Source of the DNA: an uncultured Myxococcales bacterium
GTDB taxonomy: Bacteria; Myxococcota; Myxococcia; Myxococcales; Myxococcaceae
DNA length: 64,000 bases
Direction of reading: 5' to 3'
Assembly: GCA_937980205.1 (NCBI GenBank)
Contig: CALJKW010000055.1
Span: forward strand, 682,001-746,000
The notes under the pieces were generated by a model. That model saw only the letters and a list, made by a program, of their open reading frames with translations, did not search any database and was not told the DNA's origin. Below, piece by piece: positions 42,531 through 51,134 of the stretch. Numbering within the stretch: the stretch's first letter is position 1; each line of letters begins with the position of its first letter. The position numbers and the translations under genes are program-made.

Positions 42531-45460
42531 CGCTGGGGCTCACGCTCCAGGGCTGCAAGGTCGGCTGCCTCGGCCAGGAAGACGGCTGCCGCGTCGAGCC
42601 TCCGTGCAAGAAGGTGTCGTTCACCTGCACCGGCGCGAACACCGGCGCCATGCGCGTCGAGAAGATCACGAACGTCGCCGATCGCTCGAAGGGCACCAAC
42701 GCGCTCGCCTCGCACGAGGACTACCTGCTCGAGAACGCGTTCACGAAGGTCGTGATCGCCGGCCTCGGCAACCAGAACTACCTCGACCCCAACGGCGGCT
42801 CGGTGCTCGATCTCTCGACGCGCGGCGGCCCCGACGGCGTGAACCAGATCCTCACCGTGACCGGCGTGCTGCCGGCCGACGCTCCGCGGTACACGAAGAT
42901 CGAGCTCATCGACGAGCGCCCCGAGCTCGTCGCGGTGCAGGTGCGCGGCACGATGGACGGCCGCAGCGACATCGTGATCGCCACGCGCTACGAGCTGAGG
43001 CCCTGCGACACCGGCGTCCGCGTCCGCACCGAGATCCTGAACGCCGGCCCCGACACGCAGTTCTGGGGCCTCGCCGACGGCTACTACTGGTCGAAGCGCG
43101 AGCCGATTCCGTTCACGCCGGGCGAGGGCCAGGGCTTCAAGCACCCCTCGTTCGGCCTCACCACCATCAACGGCGCGTACCAGACCTTCCCGTACCTCGC
43201 GTTCAACTTTCACAACGGCGAAGCCCAGAGCTACGCCTCGGTGAGCTGCGACGGAGAGGACCTTCACGGCTTCAACAGCGAGACCGTCTCGACCGGCGGC
43301 ATGAAGCGTCAGGTGGTGCCGCCGCGCGGCTGGCTCGCGTTCGAGCGCTTCATCGCGGTCGCCGACGCGCTCGACGTCGAGGGCGCGGCGCGCATCGCCA
43401 CCGCGGTGCGCTCGCAGGTGCTCGGCGAGAAGTACGTGCGCATCACCGGCCGCATCGAGCGGCCGATGTCCTCCGTCTACGGCACCGAGCCGTCGGGCAA
43501 CGTGCTCGTCGCTGAAGGCGCGATGGCCGACCCGCCCGACAAGCGCACCCCGTGGACGCAGGTGCTGCCCGAGAAGGACGGCCACTTCACCGCGACGGTG
43601 CCCGCCGGAGAGTCGTACGTCGTCTCCGTTCACGCCTTCGGCCGCACGGTCATCGAGAAGCCGATCGAGAACGTGTCCGCCGACGTCGACGTCGGCACGC
43701 TGACGCTGCCGGCCGTGGGCACCGTGCGCTTCGAGGTGTCGGAGACCGGCGGCTCGGCCCTCGACGCCGAGATCTTCCTCACGCCCGCGGACGCCGCGAC
43801 CCGCGAGGCCACCACCGGCACCTTCCACGGAGAGTTCGCGCGCTGCTCGCCGTGGCTGGGCGCTCCGCCGGGAGCCTCGCCCGCGTGCAACCGCGTGCTG
43901 GTGCGGCTCGGCATCGCGACCGCCGAGGTCCCGGCCGGCCGCTTCCACGTCTACGCGTTCCACGGCCCGTTCTGGTCGCTCGGCCACCAGGTCGTCGACG
44001 TCGTCCCCGGCATGCAGACGCTGCAGTTTCAGCTCACGCGCCTGCCGCTGCAGCCGGCCGGCACCGTCAGCGCCGATCTGCACGTCCACGGCGCCGCCAG
44101 CTTCGACAGCATGATCCCCGACTACGATCGCGTGCTCTCGTTCGCGGCGAGCGATCTCGACGTCATCATCTCGACCGACCACGAGGTGATCTGGGACTAC
44201 AGCACGATCGTCTCGCAGCTCGGGCTCTCGTCGCGCATGACGACCGTCAACGGCACCGAGACGACCGGCCACATCCCGTGGATGCGCATCCCCAACTACG
44301 GCTTCCCGCTGGTCATCGGGCACTACATCTTCTGGCCGCTGACGTTCGACCCCACGAAGCCGCGCAACGGAGCGCCCTTCGACGAGTTCATCGAGCCCGG
44401 CATGCTCATGACCGCCGCGGACGATCTGATGACCACCGACAACGGCGTCTTCCAGCTCAACCACCCGTGGGCCACCGCCGAGTTCGGGCGAGACCTCGGC
44501 TTTCCCCGCGCGGTGTTCATGGACCTCACCAAGGACCTGCCGGCGGAAGACGACGGCACCGACGGCCGCGGCGTCTACGTGCGCACGCCGAAGGGCTCGC
44601 GCTTCGCGAACGACGCCCACCACGCGCAGGAGGTGATGAACGGCTCGCAGAACGACACGCTGCTGCAGTACCGGCACTTCTGGTTCTACCTGCTGAACCA
44701 GGGCCGCCTGCGCACGGGGACCGCGAACTCCGACTCGCACTCGCTCGTCGACAGCACCGTCGGCGTCCCGCGCAACGTCGTCTACGCGAACACCTTCGCC
44801 GGGCCGGGGTTCGATCAAGACCGCTTCAACACCGCCATCAAGAACGGCCGCGTGCTCGGCACGTCGGGGCCGATCATCGAGGCCACCGTCGACGGAGTGA
44901 ACGGCCGCCGCGACTATGGCCTCGAGTGGTTCCGCCCCGCCGCGACCGACCCGAAGCTGCACGTGAAGGTGTCGACCGCGCCGTGGGCTCCGGTGCCGGA
45001 GGTGCGCATCATCGTCAACGGCCAGACCGCGAAGACGATCGCGAACCTGCCGCAGCCCGCCGATCCGTTCGGCACCACCGTGCACGTCGCCTACGAGGGC
45101 GACATCGCGCTCTCCGAGCTGCTCACCGGCATCACCGGCGACGCGTGGATCGTCGTCGAGACCAGCCGCCCGCTGCCGAAGGCCGAAGACCTCGGAGGCG
45201 GCCTCGACAACGCGAAGGACGGCATGCCCGACACCACCGACAACAACGGCGACGGGAAGATCGACTCGGCCGACGTGCCCGAGGGAGACGACTACGGCCC
45301 CCTGGCGAACCTGCCCTTCCCCGCCGAGACGGATCCCGGCTTCCACTTCGCGAACGTCACCGACAACGGCTACCCGTACGCGTTCACCAACCCGTTCCTG
45401 CTCGACCGTGACGGGAACGGGAAGTTCGATGCTCCGGGCGTCAAGGGAGGCCGGCCGTGA
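42476..45460 (+). CDS. Lipoprotein with CehA/McbA-type PHP metallohydrolase domain
   Basis: 994 residues if started at CTG 42476. No ATG, GTG or TTG exists in frame just before the lipoprotein signal, whose hydrophobic run VVAAVALGLTLQGC ends at a lipobox Cys; CTG codons at 42476, 42494 and 42503 are the only plausible starts, and an ATG at 42650 would drop the signal. The middle is beta-rich; the C-terminal half is a PHP-type metal-dependent hydrolase: SADLHVHGAASFDS, STDHEV and NSDSHSL. The last 60 residues hold two EF-hand or dockerin-like Asp-rich loops (DNNGDGKIDSAD, DRDGNGKFDAPG). Probably a surface-anchored phospho- or carbohydrate ester hydrolase. Confidence 0.72.
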   Translation: MPRLARLGRLAGSVVAAVALGLTLQGCKVGCLGQEDGCRVEPPCKKVSFTCTGANTGAMRVEKITNVADRSKGTNALASHEDYLLENAFTKVVIAGLGNQNYLDPNGGSVLDLSTRGGPDGVNQILTVTGVLPADAPRYTKIELIDERPELVAVQVRGTMDGRSDIVIATRYELRPCDTGVRVRTEILNAGPDTQFWGLADGYYWSKREPIPFTPGEGQGFKHPSFGLTTINGAYQTFPYLAFNFHNGEAQSYASVSCDGEDLHGFNSETVSTGGMKRQVVPPRGWLAFERFIAVADALDVEGAARIATAVRSQVLGEKYVRITGRIERPMSSVYGTEPSGNVLVAEGAMADPPDKRTPWTQVLPEKDGHFTATVPAGESYVVSVHAFGRTVIEKPIENVSADVDVGTLTLPAVGTVRFEVSETGGSALDAEIFLTPADAATREATTGTFHGEFARCSPWLGAPPGASPACNRVLVRLGIATAEVPAGRFHVYAFHGPFWSLGHQVVDVVPGMQTLQFQLTRLPLQPAGTVSADLHVHGAASFDSMIPDYDRVLSFAASDLDVIISTDHEVIWDYSTIVSQLGLSSRMTTVNGTETTGHIPWMRIPNYGFPLVIGHYIFWPLTFDPTKPRNGAPFDEFIEPGMLMTAADDLMTTDNGVFQLNHPWATAEFGRDLGFPRAVFMDLTKDLPAEDDGTDGRGVYVRTPKGSRFANDAHHAQEVMNGSQNDTLLQYRHFWFYLLNQGRLRTGTANSDSHSLVDSTVGVPRNVVYANTFAGPGFDQDRFNTAIKNGRVLGTSGPIIEATVDGVNGRRDYGLEWFRPAATDPKLHVKVSTAPWAPVPEVRIIVNGQTAKTIANLPQPADPFGTTVHVAYEGDIALSELLTGITGDAWIVVETSRPLPKAEDLGGGLDNAKDGMPDTTDNNGDGKIDSADVPEGDDYGPLANLPFPAETDPGFHFANVTDNGYPYAFTNPFLLDRDGNGKFDAPGVKGGRP

Positions 45461-46311
45461 TCGCTGCCGTCGTCGTCGCGTTGCTCGCCCAGGCCCCCGA
45501 GGCCCCCGAGGCTCCCCAGGCAGAGGCGAAGACCGCCGAGGCGCCGCCGGCCGAGGTGCCGCTGCGCGCCTGCGGGAAGTGGAAGGCGCCCGGCCTGATG
45601 GAGGGCCCCGCCTTCGTCGGCTACTCCGTCGCGGACTTCGCGATCGGCCGCCGCGCCTGCCCGCGCTCGGAGGTCGGCATCGGCGCCGACTTCGGCGCCA
45701 TCATCGACACGCCGAACTTCTACGGAGACGTCGGCATCCAGGCGCTCGTCTACGGCGCGTGGGCGATCAACGAGAAGACCGAAGTGTTCGCGGTCTTCGA
45801 GGCGTTCGACTGGCAGTACACGGTGAACGCGGTGATCTCGGGCACGCGCGCGACGGTCGGCAACGCGACGCTCGGCGTGGCGCGGCAGCTGTACGAGACC
45901 GACGACGTGGCCGGCGCGGTGTCGCTGCGCGTGCTGTTGCCGACGGCGTCGAACATTCCGGGGACGCGCAACACCGGCGCCGAAGTCGGGCACAGCGTGT
46001 CGCTGCGGCCGTCGACGTGGCTCGAGGTGCACGCGTACGCGGGCGTCGGGTTCACCATCGGCCTGGGGCCGGCGCCGCTGCCCGAGCTTCAGCTCGCGGG
46101 CCTCATCGGCGCGGCGCTGTCTCCGGTGAGCTGGTTCAGCTTCGTGGTCGATCTCACCGGCGGCATCGCGGGTCGTTCGTACTTCGCGCCGAGCGTCGCG
46201 CTGCGCTTCCGCGCCGGCAACCTCGGCATCGAGCTCGCCGCCACCAAGCCCCTCGCCGGCGACGATCGCAACACCGCCATCGGCGCCGCCCGCTTCGCCT
46301 GGCGGTTCTAG
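45457..46311 (+). CDS. Outer-membrane beta-barrel-like protein
   Basis: 284 residues from GTG overlapping the preceding stop by 4 nt. Short signal (VIAAVVVALLAQA), then an Ala/Glu/Pro-rich linker and repeated amphipathic strands ending in aromatic residues (VGIGADFGAIIDT, YGDVGIQALVYGAWA, LEVHAYAGVGFTIGL), finishing with AARFAWRF: a C-terminal Phe typical of BAM substrates. About eight to ten strands suggest a small barrel. It is last in the operon with the PHP lipoprotein and the 41418 protein, which may be assembled together in the outer membrane. Family not identified. Confidence 0.68.
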   Translation: MIAAVVVALLAQAPEAPEAPQAEAKTAEAPPAEVPLRACGKWKAPGLMEGPAFVGYSVADFAIGRRACPRSEVGIGADFGAIIDTPNFYGDVGIQALVYGAWAINEKTEVFAVFEAFDWQYTVNAVISGTRATVGNATLGVARQLYETDDVAGAVSLRVLLPTASNIPGTRNTGAEVGHSVSLRPSTWLEVHAYAGVGFTIGLGPAPLPELQLAGLIGAALSPVSWFSFVVDLTGGIAGRSYFAPSVALRFRAGNLGIELAATKPLAGDDRNTAIGAARFAWRF

Positions 46312-46328
46312 GAAGAGCCGTTCAGGGT

Positions 46329-46468
46329 GAGAGGGTCGACCAGAATGCCGCGCATGGCCCACCGCCGTTCACGCTGAGCGGAGGCCGCAGGCCGTAGTCG
46401 AAGCGGGCCCATGGACGGCTTCGAGCGCGCTTCGACTGCGGCCCGCTTCGCGTGCCTCCGCTCAGCGT
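46329..46468. repeat. Nested palindromic repeat, copy 3 (MITE-like family)
   Basis: Begins GAGAGGGTCGACCAGAATGC, the same terminal repeat as copy 2, and continues GCCGTTCACGCTGAGCGGAGG, a stem TAGTCGAAGCGGGCC / GGCTTCGAGCGC and the right arm GTGCCTCCGCTCAGCGTCA. Inner part matches the reverse complement of copy 1 almost exactly, including the GGACGGCTT loop. The right terminal repeat is missing or degraded. It fills the 192-nt space between the beta-barrel gene stop and the end of the Cys-rich lipoprotein gene. Confidence 0.8.
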
Positions 46469-46503
46469 CATCGAGAGGGCACACTCGCCGCGTGTACGCC
46501 CTC

Positions 46504-47976
46504 TCAAGGGCAGGCGCAGCCGGGCGGCTTCGAGCACGAGACCGTCGCCGGCACGCAGGTGTCTCCGCACGGCTTCGCGGCGCCGCAGTGCGTGCAGCAC
46601 GCGCTGCCGGTCTCGGAGCAGACGACGGGCGCCTGGGTCCCCGCCGGCGGAGGCGGCTTGCTCATCATCGGACACGCCGGCTGCGTCCCGCCCGAGCAGC
46701 CCCACACCAGCGTGTCGAGCGCGCAGAGGATCTCGTTGCCGACGCCGGCGCCGAACAGGTCCGCCACGACGGGCAGCGCGAGCTGGGCGTTCGACTGCGC
46801 CGCCCCGTCCTCGCGCCGGTTCGAGAACAGCGTCGAGCAGACGCTCGCGGCCGACTCGATCGCCTGCTCGTCGGCGCGAATCGCTCCCGCGAACGTGCCG
46901 ACCAGGTAGATGAGCGCGCCGCGCTGATCCAGCACCTGCAGATCGTCGAGCAGCTGCGTCAGCCGCGTGATGCCGAACTCCGGCAGCGCATCGCGCAGGC
47001 CCAGCCGGTACAGCATGCGCACGAGGTCGTAGTTCGGGTCGCTCGCGGTGACGCACGTGATCGACTTCTTCAGTGGGTTCACGAGCGCCGGGTTCATCAA
47101 GATGAGCTTCACGTCATCGATGAGCGGCTGCAGCTCGGTCTTGTAGCTGTTGAGGGGCGGCTGCTCGATGAGGTTCTGCAGATCGGTGGGATTGGCGGAC
47201 TGCAACGCCGGGCCGAGCACGCGAGCGATGGCGACGGCGCCCTCCTCCGTCAGCGAGTTCGGGCCCGAGCTGTTCAAGAACTCCTGAATGCCGGGGCTCT
47301 TGAGCAGCGCGCGCAGGTCTTCGATCGTCTTCTTGCCCGCCGAGTCCTGCAGGTACGCGGACAGCGCGATGACCAGATCCAGCCCGTGCGAGAGCTGGCA
47401 CTGCGCGTTCTGGCTGCACATCCGCGACACGACCTCCGCGACCTCGAAGTGCGGCGTCATGTCCTTCCCGCGGCCGACGATGTAGTTCAGCGCGCCCGAC
47501 ACCTGCGGGTCGATGAGGTTGATGGCGTCGATGCCCTTGCCCTGGTGCACGAGCGTGAAGATCGTCCGCCGCAGCTCGCACAGCTCGTTCGCCTGCCGGA
47601 GCGGTGGCCACGCCGACGAAGGCTCGTCCGGCGCGCACAGCTGGCCCGGCGCCGCGCCGAGCTCCGACGTCTTGCCCGCAAACCCGTTCAAGAGCGCGAA
47701 CACCGCGCGCAGCACGTCGTTGATGGGCGGCGGCTGCCCTTCCCGCTTCGACGTCACGAGGTGCGTCTTCACCACGCACGCGAGGTTCCGCGTCTGCGGC
47801 CGCTCGAGGATGGTGAGGAAGTTGGGCACCAGCTGCGCGAAGCTCCTGCACTTCGCCGCGTCCGGGTTCGCGACGACGGGCGGTGGCACCTCGGCGTTCT
47901 CGGCTCCACAGGCCGCGAGCACCAGGCCGGCTCCGGCCACCAGCGCGCCCACCGCGATGACGACGTCCCGTCTCAC
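46504..47976 (-). CDS. Cys-rich lipoprotein of unknown function
   Basis: 490 residues from GTG overlapping the CoA-transferase stop. The signal MRRDVVIAVGALVAGAGLVLAAC has a lipobox ending at Cys23. The mature body is mostly helical (PNFLTILERPQTRNL, LDLVIALSAYLQDSAGKK). The C-terminus is a Cys-rich stalk: about ten Cys in the last 60 residues (CSGGTQPACP, ETGSACCTHCGAAKPCGDTC). Such knots are found in myxobacterial surface lipoproteins. It is cotranscribed behind SCP2 and CaiB-like genes. No known fold recognised. Confidence 0.68.
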   Translation of the reverse strand: MRRDVVIAVGALVAGAGLVLAACGAENAEVPPPVVANPDAAKCRSFAQLVPNFLTILERPQTRNLACVVKTHLVTSKREGQPPPINDVLRAVFALLNGFAGKTSELGAAPGQLCAPDEPSSAWPPLRQANELCELRRTIFTLVHQGKGIDAINLIDPQVSGALNYIVGRGKDMTPHFEVAEVVSRMCSQNAQCQLSHGLDLVIALSAYLQDSAGKKTIEDLRALLKSPGIQEFLNSSGPNSLTEEGAVAIARVLGPALQSANPTDLQNLIEQPPLNSYKTELQPLIDDVKLILMNPALVNPLKKSITCVTASDPNYDLVRMLYRLGLRDALPEFGITRLTQLLDDLQVLDQRGALIYLVGTFAGAIRADEQAIESAASVCSTLFSNRREDGAAQSNAQLALPVVADLFGAGVGNEILCALDTLVWGCSGGTQPACPMMSKPPPPAGTQAPVVCSETGSACCTHCGAAKPCGDTCVPATVSCSKPPGCACP

Positions 47977-49097
47977 GCCTTCGGGAGCATCGCAGCAATC
48001 TCGTCGGCGCTGAAGCCGGCTTCACGCAGCACCTCGTCGGTGTGCTGCCCCAGCTCCGGAGGCGCCCGCGTCGGCAGCGGCCCCAGGTTCACCGGCGTGC
48101 GCAGCTGGTCGCCCACGAACATGCCGCGCGCTTTGAGCTGGGGGTCCGACAGCACCTCGTCGCCCTCGTTCACCGGCTCGACGCACACGTCCGCCGCGGC
48201 GAACGCCTCGAGCCACTCGGCGCGCGTCTTCGTCTTGAAGATCTTCTCGAGCTCGGCCCGCACGCGGGCGCTGCCCCCGCTCGTGTCGTACGCGTTCTCG
48301 ACGAGGTCCGGCCGCTCGAGCACGGCGCAGACGCCCATGAAGAACTTCGGCTCGAGCGCGCCGACCGCGAGCCACTTCGCGTCCTTCGTCTCGTAGAGCC
48401 CGTAGCACGCGTAGCCGCCGTTCAAGGCCTCGACGCCGCGCTGCAGCGGCTTGCCCTCGGGCCCGGCCAGCAGGCGCGCGCCGAGGTGCATGTGGATGAA
48501 GGCCATCGCCGTCTCGGTCATCGAGACATCGACGAAGCGGCCCTGCCCGGTGCGCTGGCGCTCGTACAGCGCGGCGAACAGCCCGATGAGCCCGAACAGC
48601 GACCCGGAGATGTCGCCCATCTGCGCGCCGGGCATCGCGGGCCGGCCGCCGGGCTCTCCGCCGTAGGCGAGCGCGCCGGCGCGGGCGATGTAGTCGAGAT
48701 CGTGGCCGGCCTTGAGGCGATCGGGCCCGGTCTGCCCGTAGCCGCTGATCGCGCAGTAGACGAGGCGCGGGTTCTCCTGGTGGAGCACGTCCCAGCCGAC
48801 GCCCAGCTTGTCCATGACGCCGGGACGGAAGGTCTCGACGAGGACGTCGTAATTCCGAACCAGCCGCTTGAGCGCGGCAACGCCGGCGGGAGACTTCAGG
48901 TCGAGGGTGAGGCTGCGCTTGTTGCGGTTGAGCGCCCCGAACAGCCCGGGGCCCATCGCGCGGATGTAGTCTCCGCCGTTGGGCTCCTCGAGCTTGTCGA
49001 CGGTGGCGCCGAGGTCTGCGAGCACGAGCGTCGCGTACGGCCCCGGGAGGAGCCGCGACAGGTCGAGGACCCGCAGACCTTCGAGTGGAAGTGCCAC
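47973..49097 (-). CDS. CoA-transferase III / alpha-methylacyl-CoA racemase family (CaiB/BaiF)
   Basis: 374 residues, GTG start. Family signatures: EGLRVLDLSRLLPGPYATL at the start, LVETFRPGVMDKLGVGWD, and GYGQTGPDRLKAGHDLDYIARAGAL. The His-Asp in GHDLDY, Asp in MGDISGS and Glu in GALEPKF align with the His/Asp/Glu active site of alpha-methylacyl-CoA racemases rather than with a covalent-Asp CoA transferase, so racemisation of 2-methylacyl-CoAs, such as branched-chain fatty acid intermediates, is the favoured role. The SCP2 gene sits 4 nt upstream in the same transcript, fitting lipid metabolism. Confidence 0.86.
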   Translation of the reverse strand: MALPLEGLRVLDLSRLLPGPYATLVLADLGATVDKLEEPNGGDYIRAMGPGLFGALNRNKRSLTLDLKSPAGVAALKRLVRNYDVLVETFRPGVMDKLGVGWDVLHQENPRLVYCAISGYGQTGPDRLKAGHDLDYIARAGALAYGGEPGGRPAMPGAQMGDISGSLFGLIGLFAALYERQRTGQGRFVDVSMTETAMAFIHMHLGARLLAGPEGKPLQRGVEALNGGYACYGLYETKDAKWLAVGALEPKFFMGVCAVLERPDLVENAYDTSGGSARVRAELEKIFKTKTRAEWLEAFAAADVCVEPVNEGDEVLSDPQLKARGMFVGDQLRTPVNLGPLPTRAPPELGQHTDEVLREAGFSADEIAAMLPKA

Positions 49098-49101
49098 TTC
49101 C

Positions 49102-49431
49102 TTACGAGAGAAGTTTTCCCAGCTTCATCGCCAGGCCCATGTCCATCGGCTTGAACTTGAGCTTGCCCTGCATGGCGGCCATCTGGGCGTTCATCTGCTT
49201 GCTGCTGATCTTCACGAAGTCGTCGCTCGACACCGTGATGGTCATCTTCGGCGTGCCGGTCGCGCCTGCGGTCATCCAGTTGTCGGCCTTGGTGCAGTCG
49301 AGCGTCCAGGTGCCGCCGTCGTTGCCCGTGATGTTGAAGTGGATCACGGCGTTGATCTCCTTCGCGATGTCAGGCTTCGCCTGGATGCGCTTGGGGATCT
49401 CGGTCTCCAGAATTTCTTTCGCGGTCGGCAT
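49102..49431 (-). CDS. SCP2 sterol-carrier-like domain protein
   Basis: 109 residues, single SCP2 domain: GTWTLDCTKADNWM and TITVSSDDFVKISSKQMNAQMAAMQGKLKFKPMD are the lipid-binding pocket pattern, ending MGLAMKLGKLL. Likely binds fatty acyl-CoA or other lipids and presents them. A GAGGAA ribosome site lies before the ATG. Followed 4 nt later by the AMACR-like gene, so lipid carrier and racemase are co-produced. Confidence 0.9.
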   Translation of the reverse strand: MPTAKEILETEIPKRIQAKPDIAKEINAVIHFNITGNDGGTWTLDCTKADNWMTAGATGTPKMTITVSSDDFVKISSKQMNAQMAAMQGKLKFKPMDMGLAMKLGKLLS

Positions 49432-49488
49432 GGGCTTCCTCGTAGGGTGAAACGGCGAGCCGACTGGTAAGTCAAAGCCGCCCCGGTT

Positions 49489-49845
49489 TCAAGGAGAGAT
49501 GACGGCCAGTCGCCTGAACCCGACGGCCATCACCATCCACGTCACGCAGAGAAACGCGCCGCCGAGTACGGCCGGTGACATCGACTCGCTGATGCCCTGG
49601 AGCACGACGGGGCCGAGCTCGGAGTGAAACTTCTCCTCCTGCGCGACGGCGTGCGTGAACACCATGACGTCCGACACGACGCCGGTGAGCGCGGCAAAGC
49701 CCGTCGCCACGGACAGCGAGACGACCGCGGGCACCTTCCTCCGATCCGGCGAGCGCATGAAGCGGGCCGCCGACACCAGCGCGATGAAGCCCAGCCCCAG
49801 CACGAACACCATCGGCAGGCCGCCGTTGACGAAGAACTGGATCAT
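49489..49845 (-). CDS. Small ExbB/MotA/TolQ-like membrane protein
   Basis: 118 residues from ATG 49845 with AGGGGG just upstream. Three hydrophobic segments: GGLPMVFVLGLGFIALVSAAR, VVSLSVATGFAALTGVV and AVLGGAFLCVTWMVMAVGF, with GISESMSPAVLGG in the last loop, as in the ExbB/MotA/TolQ proton-channel proteins, although only half the usual length. ExbD/TolR is not adjacent. It is divergent from the second ECF sigma gene, sharing a 62-nt region that holds an inverted repeat, so the two are probably co-regulated. Confidence 0.68.
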   Translation of the reverse strand: MIQFFVNGGLPMVFVLGLGFIALVSAARFMRSPDRRKVPAVVSLSVATGFAALTGVVSDVMVFTHAVAQEEKFHSELGPVVLQGISESMSPAVLGGAFLCVTWMVMAVGFRRLAVISP

Positions 49846-49873
49846 GCCCCCTTGAACGCACGCCCTGCCCCAG

Positions 49874-49898
49874 CGTGACAAACAATTTTCCTGTCACG
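49874..49898. promoter_or_regulatory. Inverted repeat between ExbB-like and sigma genes (possible operator)
   Basis: CGTGACA at 49874-49880 and TGTCACG at 49892-49898 form a perfect 7-bp inverted repeat with an 11-nt AT-rich spacer. It sits in the divergent promoter region between 49846 and 49907. The AT-rich centre (AACAATTTTC) stands out in this GC-rich DNA. It could bind a dimeric regulator or include a -35 element (TGACAA). Confidence 0.5.
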
Positions 49899-49907
49899 GG
49901 TGTCTGC

Positions 49908-50465
49908 GTGGTGAGTTTCAGCCACCGCGTGGGCGACGACATCAGGCAGCTCAAAGCCGGCGACGCCCAGGCCTTCGAGCGGGCCTTCGCCGAGCACCAG
50001 CCCGGCCTGGTCCGCTTCCTCGAGCGCCTGTGCCGCAACCGCGCCACCGCGCTCGAGCTCTCGCAGGACACCTGGCTCAAGCTCGCCGAAGAGGCCCCCT
50101 GGCTGCGGGATGACACCGTCCTGCGCGCCTGGCTCTTCACGGTCGCGCGCAACGCGTTCTTGAGCCACCGCCGCTGGAGCCTGCTCGACGGCTCGCGCCT
50201 CGACGAGCTGCTGCGCTGGGGCAGAGGCCGCCGCCACGAGACGACCCCGGAGGACGCGGCGCAGACGTCGCAAGAAGCGCGCGCCCTCGAGCGGGCGTAC
50301 CGGGAGCTGCCGCTGAAGTACCGCGAGGCGCTCGCGCTCACCGCGGGCGAGGGCCTCGAGCCCACCGAGGCCGCGCAGATCCTCGGCATCAAGCCCGAGG
50401 CGTTTCGCCAGCGCCTGTCTCGCGCCCGCGCCCAGCTGGAAGCCATGATGGAGCCTTCAAAATGA
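49908..50465 (+). CDS. ECF-type RNA polymerase sigma factor (second)
   Basis: 185 residues if the GTG at 49908 is used (GTG at 49875 and 49911 also in frame; the first would put coding over the inverted repeat). Region 2: GDAQAFERAFAEHQPGLVRFLERLCRN, then TALELSQDTWLKL. Region 4: YRELPLKYREALALTAGEGLEPTEAAQILG and EAFRQRLSRARAQLEAM, the usual HTH. ATGA overlap with a 61-residue membrane protein that may serve as its anti-sigma partner. It is not closely similar to the sigma at the left edge of the window. Confidence 0.88.
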   Translation: MVSFSHRVGDDIRQLKAGDAQAFERAFAEHQPGLVRFLERLCRNRATALELSQDTWLKLAEEAPWLRDDTVLRAWLFTVARNAFLSHRRWSLLDGSRLDELLRWGRGRRHETTPEDAAQTSQEARALERAYRELPLKYREALALTAGEGLEPTEAAQILGIKPEAFRQRLSRARAQLEAMMEPSK

Positions 50466-50647
50466 GCGACGACAAACGCATCTACGACGCCGTCTCGCGC
50501 GCCTTCGCGCACCACGCGAGCGACGCGAAGGCCCCCGGCGGCCGCGCCCGCAGCGTGTGGTCGCGAAAGCTCGAGCCGTGGCTCGTCGCCGGCGCTGCGC
50601 TGCTGTTCGTCGCGTGGGCGCTCGCGCAGGTGTTCGTGTCACGCTGA
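50462..50647 (+). CDS. Small single-span membrane protein, candidate anti-sigma partner
   Basis: 61 residues. N-terminal 35 residues are soluble and charged (DDKRIYDAVSRAFAHHASDAK), then a membrane helix LEPWLVAGAALLFVAWALAQVF. The start ATG overlaps the sigma stop by 4 nt. No zinc motif is present: two adjacent His are there but no Cys. Size, topology (soluble N-terminus inside) and coupling to a sigma gene suggest a minimal anti-sigma or membrane tether. The function is inferred only. Confidence 0.65.
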   Translation: MSDDKRIYDAVSRAFAHHASDAKAPGGRARSVWSRKLEPWLVAGAALLFVAWALAQVFVSR

Positions 50648-50702
50648 AGTTCGCGTCGCGTTCTCTTCGGTGAAGCACCCACCCGAACCCAAGAGAACGA
50701 AC

Positions 50703-51122
50703 ATGAACCGAATCTTCACCGCCGCCGTCGTCGTCCTCGCCGCCTGCGATCGCCCCGACTCGCCGCAGACCGCCGCAGACCGAGCGCAGCTCGCCGACGC
50801 GCGCGCGGCCTGCGTGCAGCTCTTCGAGCGCCAGCGCGCGTGCACCGACGACTTCATCCCCGCGCTGGTCGACCTGCGCCGCGAGCTCGACGCGCCGAAG
50901 GGCGTCGCGTCGCTGCCGCGCGCCGACACCGTTCGCGCCGCGCTCGAAGAGTGGAAGGCCGACTCGACGGACGAGGCCATCGCGAGCCAGTGCGAGCGCC
51001 TCGCGCCGAAGCTGCCGGCCGCGGCAGTGACCCAGGCGCGCGGGTGCGTGGCGGTAGGACCTTGCGGCGAATTCGTCGGCTGCGTCATGCCGCTGATGCG
51101 CGCACAGTTGTCCGTCCCGTAG
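50703..51122 (+). CDS. Small lipoprotein with four-plus cysteines, unknown function
   Basis: 139 residues from ATG 50703. Lipoprotein signal MNRIFTAAVVVLAAC with the lipidated Cys at 15. The mature part is helical with paired cysteines (RAACVQLFERQRACTDDF, SQCERLAP, ARGCVAVGPCGEFVGCVM): a helical-hairpin pattern common in myxobacterial lipoproteins. An AAGAGAAC ribosome site is just upstream. It follows the sigma operon by 55 nt and may be a target or member of it. Confidence 0.68.
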   Translation: MNRIFTAAVVVLAACDRPDSPQTAADRAQLADARAACVQLFERQRACTDDFIPALVDLRRELDAPKGVASLPRADTVRAALEEWKADSTDEAIASQCERLAPKLPAAAVTQARGCVAVGPCGEFVGCVMPLMRAQLSVP

Positions 51123-51134
51123 ACTGCCGGGCGG

